From contig MAAO01000016.1 in NCBI GenBank assembly GCA_002163155.1, positions 124,001-188,000 on the forward strand: a stretch of 64,000 bases of DNA. The letters run 5' to 3'. Under the pieces are notes generated by a model. The model was not told the origin of the DNA and did no database searches. It saw only the letters and a list, made by a program, of their open reading frames with translations. The DNA is from Halobacteriovorax marinus. Lineage in GTDB: Bacteria > Bdellovibrionota > Bacteriovoracia > Bacteriovoracales > Bacteriovoracaceae. Below are positions 1 through 12,503 of this stretch, piece by piece (position 1 is the first letter of the stretch; every line of letters starts with the position of its first letter). The translations under genes and the position numbers were made by a program.

Positions 1-45
1 TTCTCCAAAGGAATTTAAAAAATTAGTTTTCAGTAAATACCACAT
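1..45 (-). CDS. Possible 5' end of yidD (partial)
   Basis: Downstream of rnpA on the same strand an open frame starts at an ATG (position 45) and runs off the window edge, giving 15 residues (MWYLLKTNFLNSFGE). YidD, the membrane-protein insertion efficiency factor, usually follows rnpA and begins with a short amphipathic stretch of this kind (aromatic/Tyr, Phe, Ser, Gly before a CRF-P-CS motif), so yidD is the natural guess. The diagnostic cysteine motif lies outside the window and no clear ribosome-binding site is visible, so this rests mainly on gene order. Confidence 0.35.
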   Translation of the reverse strand, partial: MWYLLKTNFLNSFGE

Positions 46-72
46 AGCACATAGGTAGGAAAGTTTTTGCTT

Positions 73-438
73 CTAAATACTAGTAAGTAATTGGGCAAAT
101 GATTTCTTTAGAAGAAGCTCTTGCTCTAGCGGGGAATCAATTTTTTTTGTTAAATAAGGAGATACAATGACTAGAATATCATAGGTCTTTTCTTTCAGTG
201 GAGACTGCCTAAACATATCTCTCATTATTCTTTTATATCTATTACGAAGAACTGCCTTTCCGACTTTCTTAGTAATGGAGAAACCTATTCGAGAATGGTC
301 TGAAGTTGCACTAAGGCGCGAAGGTCTATAATAGGCCATTAACCATTTGTTTTTAAATCGTTTAGAACCACGTCTAAGGTAGGAAAAATCCTGGGTCGAC
401 AAGAGGCGATAAGATTTATCGTAACAATTATCGACCAT
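73..438 (-). CDS. rnpA: Ribonuclease P protein component
   Basis: Protein subunit of RNase P, which binds the catalytic RNA and helps it cleave the 5' leader of pre-tRNAs. At 121 residues it has the usual family length. The family signature is clear: RIGFSITKKVGKAVLRNRYKR around residues 50-70 is rewritten here as the conserved basic RNR-x-KR-x-MRD-x-FR helix that contacts RNA. The gene starts 7 bases after the rpmH stop codon, the conserved rpmH-rnpA operon. The start at 438 gives MVDNCYDKSYRLL; an internal start cannot be excluded. No RNase P RNA gene was seen in this window. Confidence 0.95.
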   Translation of the reverse strand: MVDNCYDKSYRLLSTQDFSYLRRGSKRFKNKWLMAYYRPSRLSATSDHSRIGFSITKKVGKAVLRNRYKRIMRDMFRQSPLKEKTYDILVIVSPYLTKKIDSPLEQELLLKKSFAQLLTSI

Positions 439-445
439 AGATAAC

Positions 446-598
446 TTATTTTGAACCAGTAGTAACTGTAAGTTGTTTTCTACCTTTAGCTCTTCTGGAG
501 TTGATTATATTCTTTCCACCAACAGTAGCCATTCTCTTAAGAAATCCATGAACTCTTAGTCTTTTCTTTCTTTTTGGTTGCCAAGTTCTTTTACTCAT
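446..598 (-). CDS. rpmH: 50S ribosomal protein L34
   Basis: Fifty-residue, very basic protein reading [19 protein letters not shown] at its start and containing the L34 core with KR-x-HGFLKRM, GG[12 protein letters not shown] near its end. L34 is a structural protein of the large ribosomal subunit. It is too short for most ORF filters. It heads the rpmH-rnpA operon, which runs divergently from dnaA, the same arrangement found around oriC in many bacteria. A GGGTGAAG stretch just upstream of the ATG is a plausible ribosome-binding site. Confidence 0.96.
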   Translation of the reverse strand: MSKRTWQPKRKKRLRVHGFLKRMATVGGKNIINSRRAKGRKQLTVTTGSK

Positions 599-828
599 CG
601 CTTCACCCTTATCTTTATTAACATTTAACTTTAATATACGAAGATTAACGTTTACACATAGCTTTCAAAAAGGTCAATGGCCCTTTGCAAAATTTTCCAT
701 AAACTTTTACTATTTTTTGGCCCTGCGAAAAAAACTTTAAGAATTCATTGGAAAAGTTATTGGGCCATGCTACAAAATTGCACCCACACAGGCAGAAGAA
801 CTACACATATTACAGGAGATCGATAGAG

Positions 829-2421
829 ATGAGTCAAGAATTCCCATTCGAACACTTCCTGAAAACAACAAGCAGCACAACTGATGATGTTTTCAATAAT
901 AACAAAAGCTTAAAAGAAATTAAACTAACAAGTACCCCTCCAGTTCAAGCAACAAGTAATAATGACTTAATGCAAGACAATGAGCAGGAAGCCATTTTTT
1001 CTAAAGATGAACTTGAAACTATTGAAGAAAGTTTTCTTGAGTCATTAAAGAACCTTGTAAATCCCCAGAAATATAACGCATATTTCACTGGTGTATTTGA
1101 ATTAACAAATATCACTATGGATTCCATTGTTTTTATTGTTGCAAATTCACTCATCAAGACAATGATTGAAAAAAACTGTATTTCAGAAGTTAGATCAGCC
1201 ATCAAACAAGTTCTTGGTAAAGAATATGAAGTCATAATTAACACTTCAGTTCAATCCACAATAAAAGATAATGAAAATCATCTTACAGCCAAACCAAAAA
1301 CTGCCTCAGAAGCAACATTTACTTTAAACTTATCTCCCACGACTGAAGACAAGCTATCAAAAGTAGAGAGTCAATACATTCAACACATGAGTGACTCTGG
1401 AAACAATATTGATCCATCTAAAACTTTTGATAATTTCATTGTAGGGCCTTCAAACAATTTAGCTCATGCTACAGCACTAGCTATTTCGAGAATGCCAGGA
1501 GACAAAGGTAAATACCCATCTTTATATATCCATTCAAATTCGGGACTCGGAAAGACTCACCTACTCTATGCAGTAGCAAACGGTATAAAAGATAATTTTC
1601 CTCAGTATGTAGTTTACTTAACTACTGCAAGAGACTTCATGAAAGAATACATTGAGTCTGTAAAAACTAAGACCGTTGATGCCTTTCAAGAAAAGTTTAC
1701 TAAGAAAATTGATGTCTTAATGATTGATGATATCCATGAACTAAAAGGCAAAAAAGGAACACAAGATGAACTCTTTCATGTGTTCAATGGCCTATACACC
1801 AATGGAAAACAATTAATATTCACTTCAGACAAAGCCCCTGAAGAAATTGATGGTATCGAAGAAAGAATTAGAACTAGACTTCAGTGGGGCCTAGTAATCG
1901 ATATTCAGAAACCAGATTTTGAAACTAGAACTGCAATATTAAAAAGAAAAGCTTACGAATTAGATCTCTATCTTCAAGAGGATATCTTAACTCTCATAGC
2001 CAACTCAATTAAGGCCAACATCAGAGAACTCGAAGGTTCTCTTGTTAAACTATCTGCTTATGCAGATGTCATGAATGTAGAAGTCGATACTGAAATGGTT
2101 AAAGATATATTAAATATCAGCAACACAGACATGGAAAGAAAGATAACTCTCGACATTGTTGCCAAAGCGACCTCTCAGCACTTTAAAATCCCTATTCCCG
2201 ACTTAAAATCAAAGGCAAGAACAAAAGATATAGTTATTGCTCGCTTCGTAGCCATGTACCTATCTAGAAAGATTGTGAACGCTACCCAAGAAGAAGTAGG
2301 AAAGTTTTATGGTAATCGTGATCATAGTTCAGTTGTTCACGCAGAAAGAACAATAAAAGAAAAAATGATATCAGATTTATCTATATCAAGAAGTCTCGTA
2401 GCAATCGAAAACTCTCTCTAA
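829..2421 (+). CDS. dnaA: Chromosomal replication initiator DnaA
   Basis: AAA+ initiator that binds DnaA boxes and melts oriC, placed directly before the origin. I chose the ATG at 829 (530 residues, MSQEFPFEHF) because AGGAG lies 10 bases upstream; the longer frame from a TTG at 748 has no ribosome-binding site. After an unusual Ser/Thr/Asp-rich N-terminal extension of about 60 residues comes a domain I-like segment (about 65-135). Domain III starts near 200 (TFDNFIVGPSNNLA), with Walker A SGLGKTHLL near 237-244 and Walker B VLMIDDIHEL near 295-303. The DNA-binding signature YGNRDHSSVVHA is near 493-504. It is longer than the usual 440-470 residues. Terminator hairpin follows 26 bases after the stop, so dnaA is transcriptionally separated from dnaN. 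Confidence 0.97.
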   Translation: MSQEFPFEHFLKTTSSTTDDVFNNNKSLKEIKLTSTPPVQATSNNDLMQDNEQEAIFSKDELETIEESFLESLKNLVNPQKYNAYFTGVFELTNITMDSIVFIVANSLIKTMIEKNCISEVRSAIKQVLGKEYEVIINTSVQSTIKDNENHLTAKPKTASEATFTLNLSPTTEDKLSKVESQYIQHMSDSGNNIDPSKTFDNFIVGPSNNLAHATALAISRMPGDKGKYPSLYIHSNSGLGKTHLLYAVANGIKDNFPQYVVYLTTARDFMKEYIESVKTKTVDAFQEKFTKKIDVLMIDDIHELKGKKGTQDELFHVFNGLYTNGKQLIFTSDKAPEEIDGIEERIRTRLQWGLVIDIQKPDFETRTAILKRKAYELDLYLQEDILTLIANSIKANIRELEGSLVKLSAYADVMNVEVDTEMVKDILNISNTDMERKITLDIVAKATSQHFKIPIPDLKSKARTKDIVIARFVAMYLSRKIVNATQEEVGKFYGNRDHSSVVHAERTIKEKMISDLSISRSLVAIENSL

Positions 2422-2447
2422 AATATCTATATTTATAATTACACTCG

Positions 2448-2477
2448 AGGATCTTCTTTATGAAGATCCTTTTTTTT
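2448..2477 (+). terminator. Intrinsic terminator of dnaA
   Basis: A perfect 9-bp stem AGGATCTTC / GAAGATCCT with a 5-base loop is followed by a run of seven or more T residues. It ends the dnaA transcript just before the origin. Confidence 0.9.
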
Positions 2478-2543
2478 ACTTATTCACATTGAATGGCCAA
2501 CTATTAACGTTAATTTATGAATAATTGAGTATTCATATTATTT

Positions 2544-2585
2544 TTATCCACGGCCCCATGTTGATAACCTATACACTTATCCATA
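2544..2585 (+). promoter_or_regulatory. Left DnaA-box cluster
   Basis: Three DnaA-box-like 9-mers lie within 42 bases: TTATCCACG (+), TGTTGATAA (the reverse strand reads TTATCAACA) and TTATCCATA (+). Each differs from TTATCCACA by one base. Spacing and mixed orientation resemble the duplex-binding part of a bipartite origin. Confidence 0.7.
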
Positions 2586-2980
2586 ACTCACGGCCCAAAA
2601 AATTGATTAACAAAATATTCCCAAATGAATGTTAAGAATATTAATAATAAAAACCATGACTTAGATGAGATACTAGAGTTATAAACGGCCGGGGATAACT
2701 TTTATTAACAAGTTAAAACAAGTGAGCAAAATACTTATCAACATGTGTACAACTTGTTAATAAATGAATGGCCAAACCATGAAATTGGAACGAAGCAAAA
2801 GGCCTATTGCGCTACATTGTGAATTAGGCCGTGAATTAGTGAGTAAAAGTACTAACAAATTATGAGTTAAAAAATAATATACGAATCAACATCGAGTAAT
2901 TTAGAAAGTTATCCAAACTCATTCATAATTGCTAAATCAGATAACTATCTATAAATATTAACAAAACATGAGTTACTTAC

Positions 2981-2989
2981 TTATCCACA
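2981..2989 (+). promoter_or_regulatory. Consensus DnaA box beside the unwinding element
   Basis: Exact TTATCCACA, the only perfect box in the interval, positioned immediately left of the AT-only tract. It is the best candidate for the box that guides DnaA onto single-stranded DNA during melting. Confidence 0.8.
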
Positions 2990-2992
2990 GCG

Positions 2993-3032
2993 TATATATA
3001 TATATATAATAATATTTAAATATATATATAAA
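2993..3032 (+). repeat. AT-only tract, probable DNA unwinding element
   Basis: Forty consecutive A/T bases including an 8-unit TA repeat (2993-3008) and a second 5-unit TA run (3021-3030). This is the least stable stretch of the region and borders the consensus DnaA box. Confidence 0.75.
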
Positions 3033-3112
3033 GAAAAGAATTAGAAAACCTCATTGATTTACTAAACCGATAAGGATAAATAATTGTAAGAGAATTTACA
3101 GGAAAGTCGGAT

Positions 3113-4227
3113 ATGAAAATAAAACTTCACGCAGAAGATTTAAAAACAGCATTGAATAAAGTTTTATCGGTTGTTGATAAAAGAAATTCTAGACCTATTT
3201 TAACTTACACGTTGATTGAAGCAACGAACGAACAGTTAAATATTTCAGCTACAGATTTAGAAGTTTCAGCCAAAGTAGTTGTTAACGCTCATGTTGATAA
3301 CCCTGGTAAGTTTTGTGTAAATGCTAAGAATATATTTGATATTTTAAAAGAACTTCCTGGTACAGAAATAGAACTATCACTGGATGACGAATCAAATACT
3401 TTAAAATTAAATTGTGGAGATATTCACTACTCACTTTTAATTTACAAAGCAGATGACTTTCCTCACTTACTTTTCAACCAAGAAGTGAATAAGTTCACAC
3501 TATCCAGTGAACAACTTACAAATATAATTAACAAAACTTCATATGCAGTTTTAAATGACGAAACAAGATTATATTTAAACGGAATTTACCTACAAGAAAT
3601 TGATTCAAAATTAAGAGCTGTAGCAACTGATGGACACAGACTTTCGTTACTAGAAACTGATCTATCAGAAAGCAATAATGAAACTCTGATAAATGGAATT
3701 ATTATTCCAAGAAAAGGAATTTATGAAATTAAGAAAGTTTCTGAAACTTATCCAGAAATAAAAATTGAACTTTCAGTTGATGATACTTTCTTATACATAA
3801 ACGCTAAGAACGAATACTTTCTCTCTGTAAGATTAATTGCAAGAGAATATCCTAAGTATCAAGCAGTAATTCCAAATAAAACTACATACACAATGACAAC
3901 AGATAGAAATTCATTCTTTGATGCAATTAGAAGAATTAAAATTATGTCGAATGAGAAATCAAACGGTGTAAGATTAAAACTTTCAAATCAAGAGATGACG
4001 TTAACTGCTAATCATCCTTCCCTTGGTGAAGCAATGGAAACGATGCCTGTAGATTACAATGGCAAAGACATGGAAATTGGATTCAATGCAAAGTACTTAA
4101 TTGATACTTTACAATCATTTGATGAAGGTGAAATTTCTCTTGAGCTTAATAATGAATTAAGTCCTATAATAATTAAATCTAATTCGCTTCCTAACTATTT
4201 AGGAATCATTATGCCTCTGAAGCTTTA

Positions 4228-4228
<1 letters not shown>
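3113..4228 (+). CDS. dnaN: DNA polymerase III beta sliding clamp
   Basis: The ring-shaped processivity clamp that tethers DNA polymerase III to DNA. The 371-residue length matches the family (about 366-380). Recognisable clamp features include the N-terminal L-x-x-AL-x-x-V-x-x-V-x-x-R---PIL pattern (residues 10-30), LNGIYL in the middle domain, VATDGHRLS (about 168-176) and the C-terminal NYLGIIMPLKL ending like canonical clamps (MPMRL). The ATG at 3113 has AGGAAAG 6 bases upstream. Its stop overlaps the recF start by one base (TAATG), indicating translational coupling in a dnaN-recF-gyrB-gyrA operon. Confidence 0.97.
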
Positions 4229-7813
<3,585 letters not shown>

Positions 7814-7822
7814 GGACCGAGT

Positions 7823-10321
7823 ATGTCAGATGAAAATAATACACCAGATGGTGGAGATATAGTTCACGGAAATATAGCACCAATTGCTATCCAAGATGAA
7901 ATGAAGAGTTGTTACCTTGATTACGCCATGTCGGTAATCATTGGGCGTGCACTTCCAGATGTACGTGATGGTTTAAAGCCTGTTCACAGGCGTGCACTTT
8001 TTGCCATGTACGATTTGAATAACTATCACAATAAGCCTTTTCTAAAATCAGCACGTGTTGTTGGTGATGTTATTGGTAAGTATCACCCACATGGTGATTC
8101 TGCTGTTTACAATACTATTGTAAGATTGGCACAGGATTTTTCAATGAGATATGTTCTTATTGATGGACAAGGAAACTTCGGTTCGATTGACGGTGACTCT
8201 GCTGCCGCCATGAGATATACGGAAATAAGAATGAAGAAGATCTCTGAAGAGATGCTTCGTGACCTTGAAAAAGATACTGTAGATTGGCAACCAAACTATG
8301 ATGAATCTTTAAAAGAGCCAAAAGTTCTTCCTACAAAGGTACCTACTCTTTTAGCGAATGGATCTTCAGGTATTGCAGTTGGTATGGCGACAAATATTCC
8401 GCCACACAATTTAACTGAATTGATGAGCGCATTGATGGATCTCATCGACAACAGAGAAATGTCGATTAACGATTTAATGAAACATATTCCAGGACCTGAC
8501 TTTCCTACATATGGTTCAATTCATGGAACCGAAGGAATACGATCTGCTTACCATACAGGTAGAGGGATTATTCAAATCAGGGCTAAACTTGAGGTTGAAA
8601 TTCATGGTAAACAAGATAGAGAAAGAATTGTTATCACTGAGCTTCCTTACCAGGTTAACAAAGCAAGACTAATCGAAAAAATGGCTGACCTTGTAAACAA
8701 TAAAATTATTGAAGGTATTTCAGATATTAGAGATGAGTCTAACCGTGAAGGTATTAGAGTTGTTATTGATCTTAAGAGAGGAGAAATTTCTTCTGTTATT
8801 ATAAATAGACTCTATAAGGCCACTCAACTCCAAGTTTCATTTGGTATTATATTCTTATCAATTTCTAATGGCAGTCCAAAGGTTATGAACCTTAAGGAAA
8901 TGCTAGAATGTTTTATTGATCACAGAAGAGAAGTTGTGATCAGAAGAACAGTTTATGAGCTTAGAAAAGCAAAAGAAAGAGCACACCTATTAGAAGGGTT
9001 AAAAGTTGCTGTTGAAAATATTGATGAAGTTGTTGAAATTGTAAAAGGTTCTGAAGGACCTGCTGCAGCCAAAGCATCACTTATTTCAACTTTTTCTCTA
9101 AGTGATATTCAGGCCCAAGCTATTCTTGATATGAGACTGCAACGCCTAACAGGTCTTGAAAGAGATAAGATTGTTGCTGACTATGAAGCAATAATGAAAG
9201 AGATTGCTCGCCTAGAAGGAATTCTTGCTGATGAAGAACAAATTAAAACAATCATTAAGGCTGAATTTACTGAAATTGTAGAAAATTATGGTGATGAAAG
9301 AAGAACAGAAATTGTTGCTAAAGCTGATGAGATTCAAATTGAAGACCTTGTAAAGAATGAAGAAGTTCTCGTTACAATTACTCATAAGGGTTATATCAAG
9401 AGAATGACAATGGATACTTATCGTACACAGAAACGTGGTGGTAAGGGTGTCAAAGGCGCAAATAACACTGATGAGGATTTCTTCACTGATATCTTTTCAG
9501 CAAATACTCACGCTACAATTCTCTTTTTCACAAATAGAGGGTCAGTGTTCGCTAAGAAAGTTTACAACGTTCCTGAAGGAACTAGAACAGCTAAGGGAAG
9601 AAATATTGCGAACCTTATTCCTCTCGCTCCAGGAGACAAGATTAAAGAAATCATGTGTATTCCTCCGGAAGAAGAAAGAGAAGGAAAATACTTAATGTTT
9701 GCTACTGAGAAGGGTCTTGTTAAGAAAACTTCTCTTACAGATTATTCTAATATTAAGCAGTCTGGTTTAAGAGCGATTAAGATTCAAGATGGAGATACAC
9801 TTTGTAGTGTTAGAGTTTCTGATGGATCTAAAGATGTTCTCCTCTGTGCTACTTCAGGAAAAATTATTAGATTTGCTGAAAGTGATGCAAGACCTATGGG
9901 TCGTGTATCTCAAGGTGTTAAAGGAATTAATATTACCGATGAAGAAAAAATCATTGGTATGGAATTAATTGATGACACTGTTGAAATCTTATCAATAACA
10001 GAAAATGGTTATGGTAAGAGAACAGCAGCTAGCCAATACCGTAAGCAAACTCGTGGTGGTAAAGGTATACTTGCCATGAGACTTACAGAAAAGAACGGTG
10101 AAATTAAGCAGATTAAACCAGTAAATGATAAAGATGATTTAATGGTTATTACTGATAAGGGACAAGTTGTAAGGACTAAAGTTTCTGGAATTTCGCTTAT
10201 GGGTAGAGCAACTCAAGGTGTACGAATTATTAAACTGAAAGACGGAGAAAAAGTTGTTTCAGTTGAAAAAATTGTAGATCCTGATGATGATTCACTAGAT
10301 GTATCAACAAACGACGAATAA
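7823..10321 (+). CDS. gyrA: DNA gyrase subunit A
   Basis: DNA-cleaving subunit of gyrase, 832 residues. The catalytic tyrosine is Y132 in [10 protein letters not shown], and the gyrase-specific GyrA box QKRGGKG is at about 535-541 at the start of the six-bladed beta-pinwheel that wraps DNA; this separates it from ParC. In the quinolone-contact helix [10 protein letters not shown] (91-100), Ser93 matches E. coli Ser83, but Asn97 stands where E. coli has Asp87. The last codons overlap the start of the downstream lipoprotein gene by 23 bases, and a terminator hairpin starts 7 bases after the stop. Confidence 0.98.
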   Translation: MSDENNTPDGGDIVHGNIAPIAIQDEMKSCYLDYAMSVIIGRALPDVRDGLKPVHRRALFAMYDLNNYHNKPFLKSARVVGDVIGKYHPHGDSAVYNTIVRLAQDFSMRYVLIDGQGNFGSIDGDSAAAMRYTEIRMKKISEEMLRDLEKDTVDWQPNYDESLKEPKVLPTKVPTLLANGSSGIAVGMATNIPPHNLTELMSALMDLIDNREMSINDLMKHIPGPDFPTYGSIHGTEGIRSAYHTGRGIIQIRAKLEVEIHGKQDRERIVITELPYQVNKARLIEKMADLVNNKIIEGISDIRDESNREGIRVVIDLKRGEISSVIINRLYKATQLQVSFGIIFLSISNGSPKVMNLKEMLECFIDHRREVVIRRTVYELRKAKERAHLLEGLKVAVENIDEVVEIVKGSEGPAAAKASLISTFSLSDIQAQAILDMRLQRLTGLERDKIVADYEAIMKEIARLEGILADEEQIKTIIKAEFTEIVENYGDERRTEIVAKADEIQIEDLVKNEEVLVTITHKGYIKRMTMDTYRTQKRGGKGVKGANNTDEDFFTDIFSANTHATILFFTNRGSVFAKKVYNVPEGTRTAKGRNIANLIPLAPGDKIKEIMCIPPEEEREGKYLMFATEKGLVKKTSLTDYSNIKQSGLRAIKIQDGDTLCSVRVSDGSKDVLLCATSGKIIRFAESDARPMGRVSQGVKGINITDEEKIIGMELIDDTVEILSITENGYGKRTAASQYRKQTRGGKGILAMRLTEKNGEIKQIKPVNDKDDLMVITDKGQVVRTKVSGISLMGRATQGVRIIKLKDGEKVVSVEKIVDPDDDSLDVSTNDE

Positions 10322-11099
10322 GATATTGGCGCTGATTTTTATCAGCGCCTTTTTTATCTCTTGCGATTTTACTCCTCGCCTTCATAAGAAAATTCTTGAA
10401 GCACAGGAGTATATTAAGCAGCAGAAATATCACAAAGCTATTGGTCAATATAAGATAATTCTTAAAAATAACCCTCCGAGTGACATTAAAGTAAAAATTT
10501 TCTACCAGATGGGAGAATTATTTTCTACCAACCTTGGAAAAAATAGGCAGGCTTTAATTTACTTTAGGGAAATAAAAGAATTAACTGAGTCCCCTCTATG
10601 GTTAGTTAAAGCAGAAGAGAGAATTGGTGAAATTTCTTTCACATATTTAAAAGATTATATTCTTAGTGAAAGAAGTTATAAATTATTAGTTAATTTTACA
10701 CCAAGATTAGAAAAGTACGACTTCTATCAGTTCCGGTTGGCACAAACTTATTTGAAAAAAAATAATTATAACAAAGCGTTTAATGAACTTTCAAAAATTC
10801 AAAAATTAAAATCTCATACATATTATGTTTCATCTTTTTATCAATTAGGTTTACTTAACTTCCAAAAAAAGAATTGGGAAGAAGCGATCAAAATATGGAA
10901 GGAATATTTAAGAAGAGAAACTAAAAAAGAAAATCTTATTCAAAGTAAATTTCTAATGGCCAACGCCTACGAAACAATGGGCAAATTAAAACAGGCATAC
11001 AATCTCTATTATTCAATTCTTGGAGATTATCCAAATACAGATGTTGTAAAGAATCGGCTAAACTCTATTTACAACCGCCGTGTATCTAGGAAGAGATAA
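10299..11099 (+). CDS. TPR-repeat lipoprotein
   Basis: 266-residue predicted lipoprotein: a short signal sequence with a hydrophobic core ([13 protein letters not shown]) ends at Cys22 in an F-I-S-C lipobox. The rest consists of helix-turn-helix TPR-like repeats ([20 protein letters not shown], then several repeats around residues 60-250), resembling BamD or outer-membrane TPR scaffold proteins. No specific function can be assigned. The ATG lies inside the end of gyrA with no good ribosome-binding site, so translation may be coupled to gyrA. The gyrA terminator hairpin falls inside the codons for its signal peptide. Its stop overlaps the next start (TAATG), linking it to the ATP synthase genes. 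Confidence 0.75.
   Translation: MYQQTTNKILALIFISAFFISCDFTPRLHKKILEAQEYIKQQKYHKAIGQYKIILKNNPPSDIKVKIFYQMGELFSTNLGKNRQALIYFREIKELTESPLWLVKAEERIGEISFTYLKDYILSERSYKLLVNFTPRLEKYDFYQFRLAQTYLKKNNYNKAFNELSKIQKLKSHTYYVSSFYQLGLLNFQKKNWEEAIKIWKEYLRRETKKENLIQSKFLMANAYETMGKLKQAYNLYYSILGDYPNTDVVKNRLNSIYNRRVSRKR
10328..10356 (+). terminator. Terminator hairpin of gyrA, inside a signal-peptide coding region
   Basis: Perfect 9-bp stem GGCGCTGAT / ATCAGCGCC with a TTTT loop, followed by a six-T tail. It begins 7 bases after the gyrA stop codon. The same bases encode residues 10-20 of the TPR lipoprotein ([11 protein letters not shown]). Confidence 0.85.
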
Positions 11100-11302
11100 T
11101 GTGGGATAAGAAATGGGTAAAAACCACGGGATTAGCTCTTAGTTACCCCTCAACAATTTTAATTTCTGCTATCGGAATGAAAGAATTGGTGGAAAGAAAT
11201 ATTCTCTCAAAAACCTGGGGAACCATAATTTTTCTGGCCATCATCTTCAATACGATATATTTGATGATTTACTATGCTCTTAAAAACAAAAATAAATCTT
11301 AA
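11099..11302 (+). CDS. AtpZ/AtpI-family small membrane protein
   Basis: 67-residue protein with two predicted membrane helices (about 8-28 and 40-62). Length and topology match the AtpZ family encoded just before Fo genes, which assists Mg2+ uptake or ATP synthase assembly. Assignment depends on context, namely that an AtpI-like gene, atpB and atpE follow directly. Its stop lies 29 bases inside the next gene, and its start overlaps the previous stop (TAATG). Confidence 0.6.
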   Translation: MWDKKWVKTTGLALSYPSTILISAIGMKELVERNILSKTWGTIIFLAIIFNTIYLMIYYALKNKNKS

Positions 11303-11654
11303 AAAATTCTTTCTTATCTCTCTTCCCACTACAGGAATCTTCTTGGCTTTTTCAAGAGATTGGAACGATGCGGCAGCGATCATCCTCGTTTATACTGCTA
11401 CTGTTGTGCATTTGGGCATGTTGTCAGAGGCAGTGTTTGAACTCATAGAAAGTCAGGTGAAAGAAGGTCATATTCACAATGTGAAAGACAAGATCATGTA
11501 TTTATTCATGGGAAAGATAACGATTCTCATATTGTCCTTACTTATTGGTCGACAATTAATGGGAAATAGGATAATTATACCAGTGATAAATTATGTTATT
11601 CAAATATTCATATTAGCTTTTAGCATAAGCTCTAAAGGTCGAGATAAGACATGA
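11274..11654 (+). CDS. atpI: ATP synthase subunit I-like protein
   Basis: 126 residues with four predicted membrane helices (about 12-28, 33-52, 75-93, 98-118), the layout of AtpI, the c-ring assembly chaperone coded ahead of atpB. Sequence motifs are weak, so the call depends on topology and position. The gene overlaps its neighbours on both sides (29 bases upstream, ATGA with atpB), consistent with coupled translation. The start at 11274 has no obvious ribosome-binding site. Confidence 0.6.
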   Translation: MLLKTKINLKKFFLISLPTTGIFLAFSRDWNDAAAIILVYTATVVHLGMLSEAVFELIESQVKEGHIHNVKDKIMYLFMGKITILILSLLIGRQLMGNRIIIPVINYVIQIFILAFSISSKGRDKT

Positions 11655-12442
11655 AAAAAATTATAGCGTTACTTACAGTTTTATTTTCAACACAAGCACT
11701 AGCCTCAAGTGGGTTTACGTGGATTGGAGCTGCTCAAGACGCACTTCATACACACTATCCTTGGTGGGTAATCACTTTCGCACTAATTGGGCTTGGTTTA
11801 ACGGTAGTAGGATTCATTTATAGAATGAAGATCTCTGCACTTTCTAATCCAGTTATTCCAGACAAGGGAATCACATTTAGAAATATCGTCGAAGTTTACG
11901 GGAAATTTATCTATTCTCAGTGTAATGCTGTTTTAGGTGAAAAAGATGCTCCAGTTTATTTTAAATTTGTAGCAACAATTTTTATTCTTATTTTTTCTGC
12001 AAACATAATCGGATTAGTTCCAGGTTTCCTACCTCCTACTGAGCACTTATCAACTACTCTTGCTCTTGGTTGTTTCTCTTTCATTTACTTTAACTTAAAA
12101 GGTTGTAAGGAATTAGGAACACTTAATTATATTAAACATTTTGCCGGACCACTTTGGTATATGGCCGTTCTAATTTTTCCAATTGAAATCTTATCAACAT
12201 GTATTCGTCCAATTTCATTGGCGTTACGTTTGAAAGGTAACATGATGGGAGATCACCATGTTCTTACAACGTTTCTAAACTTAGATGTTATGGGATTTAG
12301 TATTGCATGGGTATTTGGAGCAGTTCCATTCTACTTATTAGGTCTGTTAGTTTGCTTTATTCAAGCTTACGTTTTTACAATGTTATCAATGGTCTATATT
12401 AGTTTAGCGACTGCTCACCACGATCATGCTGAGCAACACTAA
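11651..12442 (+). CDS. atpB: ATP synthase Fo subunit a
   Basis: Membrane subunit forming the ion half-channels against the c-ring. The 263 residues contain the conserved helix RPISLALRLKGNMMGDH with the essential arginine at R193 (E. coli Arg210), and the C-terminal helix PFYLLGLLVCFIQAYVFTML. The N-terminus looks like a cleavable signal peptide (MKKIIALLTVLFSTQALAS), seen in some proteobacterial a subunits. The family usually has F in LRLFGN; here it is K, a basic residue next to the essential arginine. Start overlaps the atpI-like stop (ATGA). F1 and stator genes are not in this window. Confidence 0.95.
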   Translation: MKKIIALLTVLFSTQALASSGFTWIGAAQDALHTHYPWWVITFALIGLGLTVVGFIYRMKISALSNPVIPDKGITFRNIVEVYGKFIYSQCNAVLGEKDAPVYFKFVATIFILIFSANIIGLVPGFLPPTEHLSTTLALGCFSFIYFNLKGCKELGTLNYIKHFAGPLWYMAVLIFPIEILSTCIRPISLALRLKGNMMGDHHVLTTFLNLDVMGFSIAWVFGAVPFYLLGLLVCFIQAYVFTMLSMVYISLATAHHDHAEQH

Positions 12443-12503
12443 AATAATTTAGCCGTAATTAATTATATCTCGGGTGAAAAATACTGAGACTTTGGAGATT
12501 AAA

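Larger units (their letters stand above)
2479..3112 (+). other. Chromosomal replication origin (oriC)
   Basis: The dnaA-dnaN interval is 690 bp without genes, strongly AT-rich, and carries several DnaA boxes: TTATCCACG 2544-2552, reverse TGTTGATAA 2559-2567, TTATCCATA 2577-2585, TTATCAACA 2735-2743, TTATCCAAA 2909-2917 and a perfect TTATCCACA at 2981-2989. The perfect box sits 3 bases before a 40-base AT-only tract, the layout expected of a DnaA-assembly site next to a DNA unwinding element. Seven GGCC tetramers (2495, 2552, 2592, 2687, 2770, 2801, 2827) are scattered through it, which is striking for such AT-rich DNA. No ORF or RNA gene was recognised here; dnaN promoter elements must lie in its right half. 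Confidence 0.88.

Noticed and set aside
748-828. TTG start of dnaA at 748
   Set aside because: No ribosome-binding site and no family homology in the added 27 residues; ATG 829 has AGGAG.
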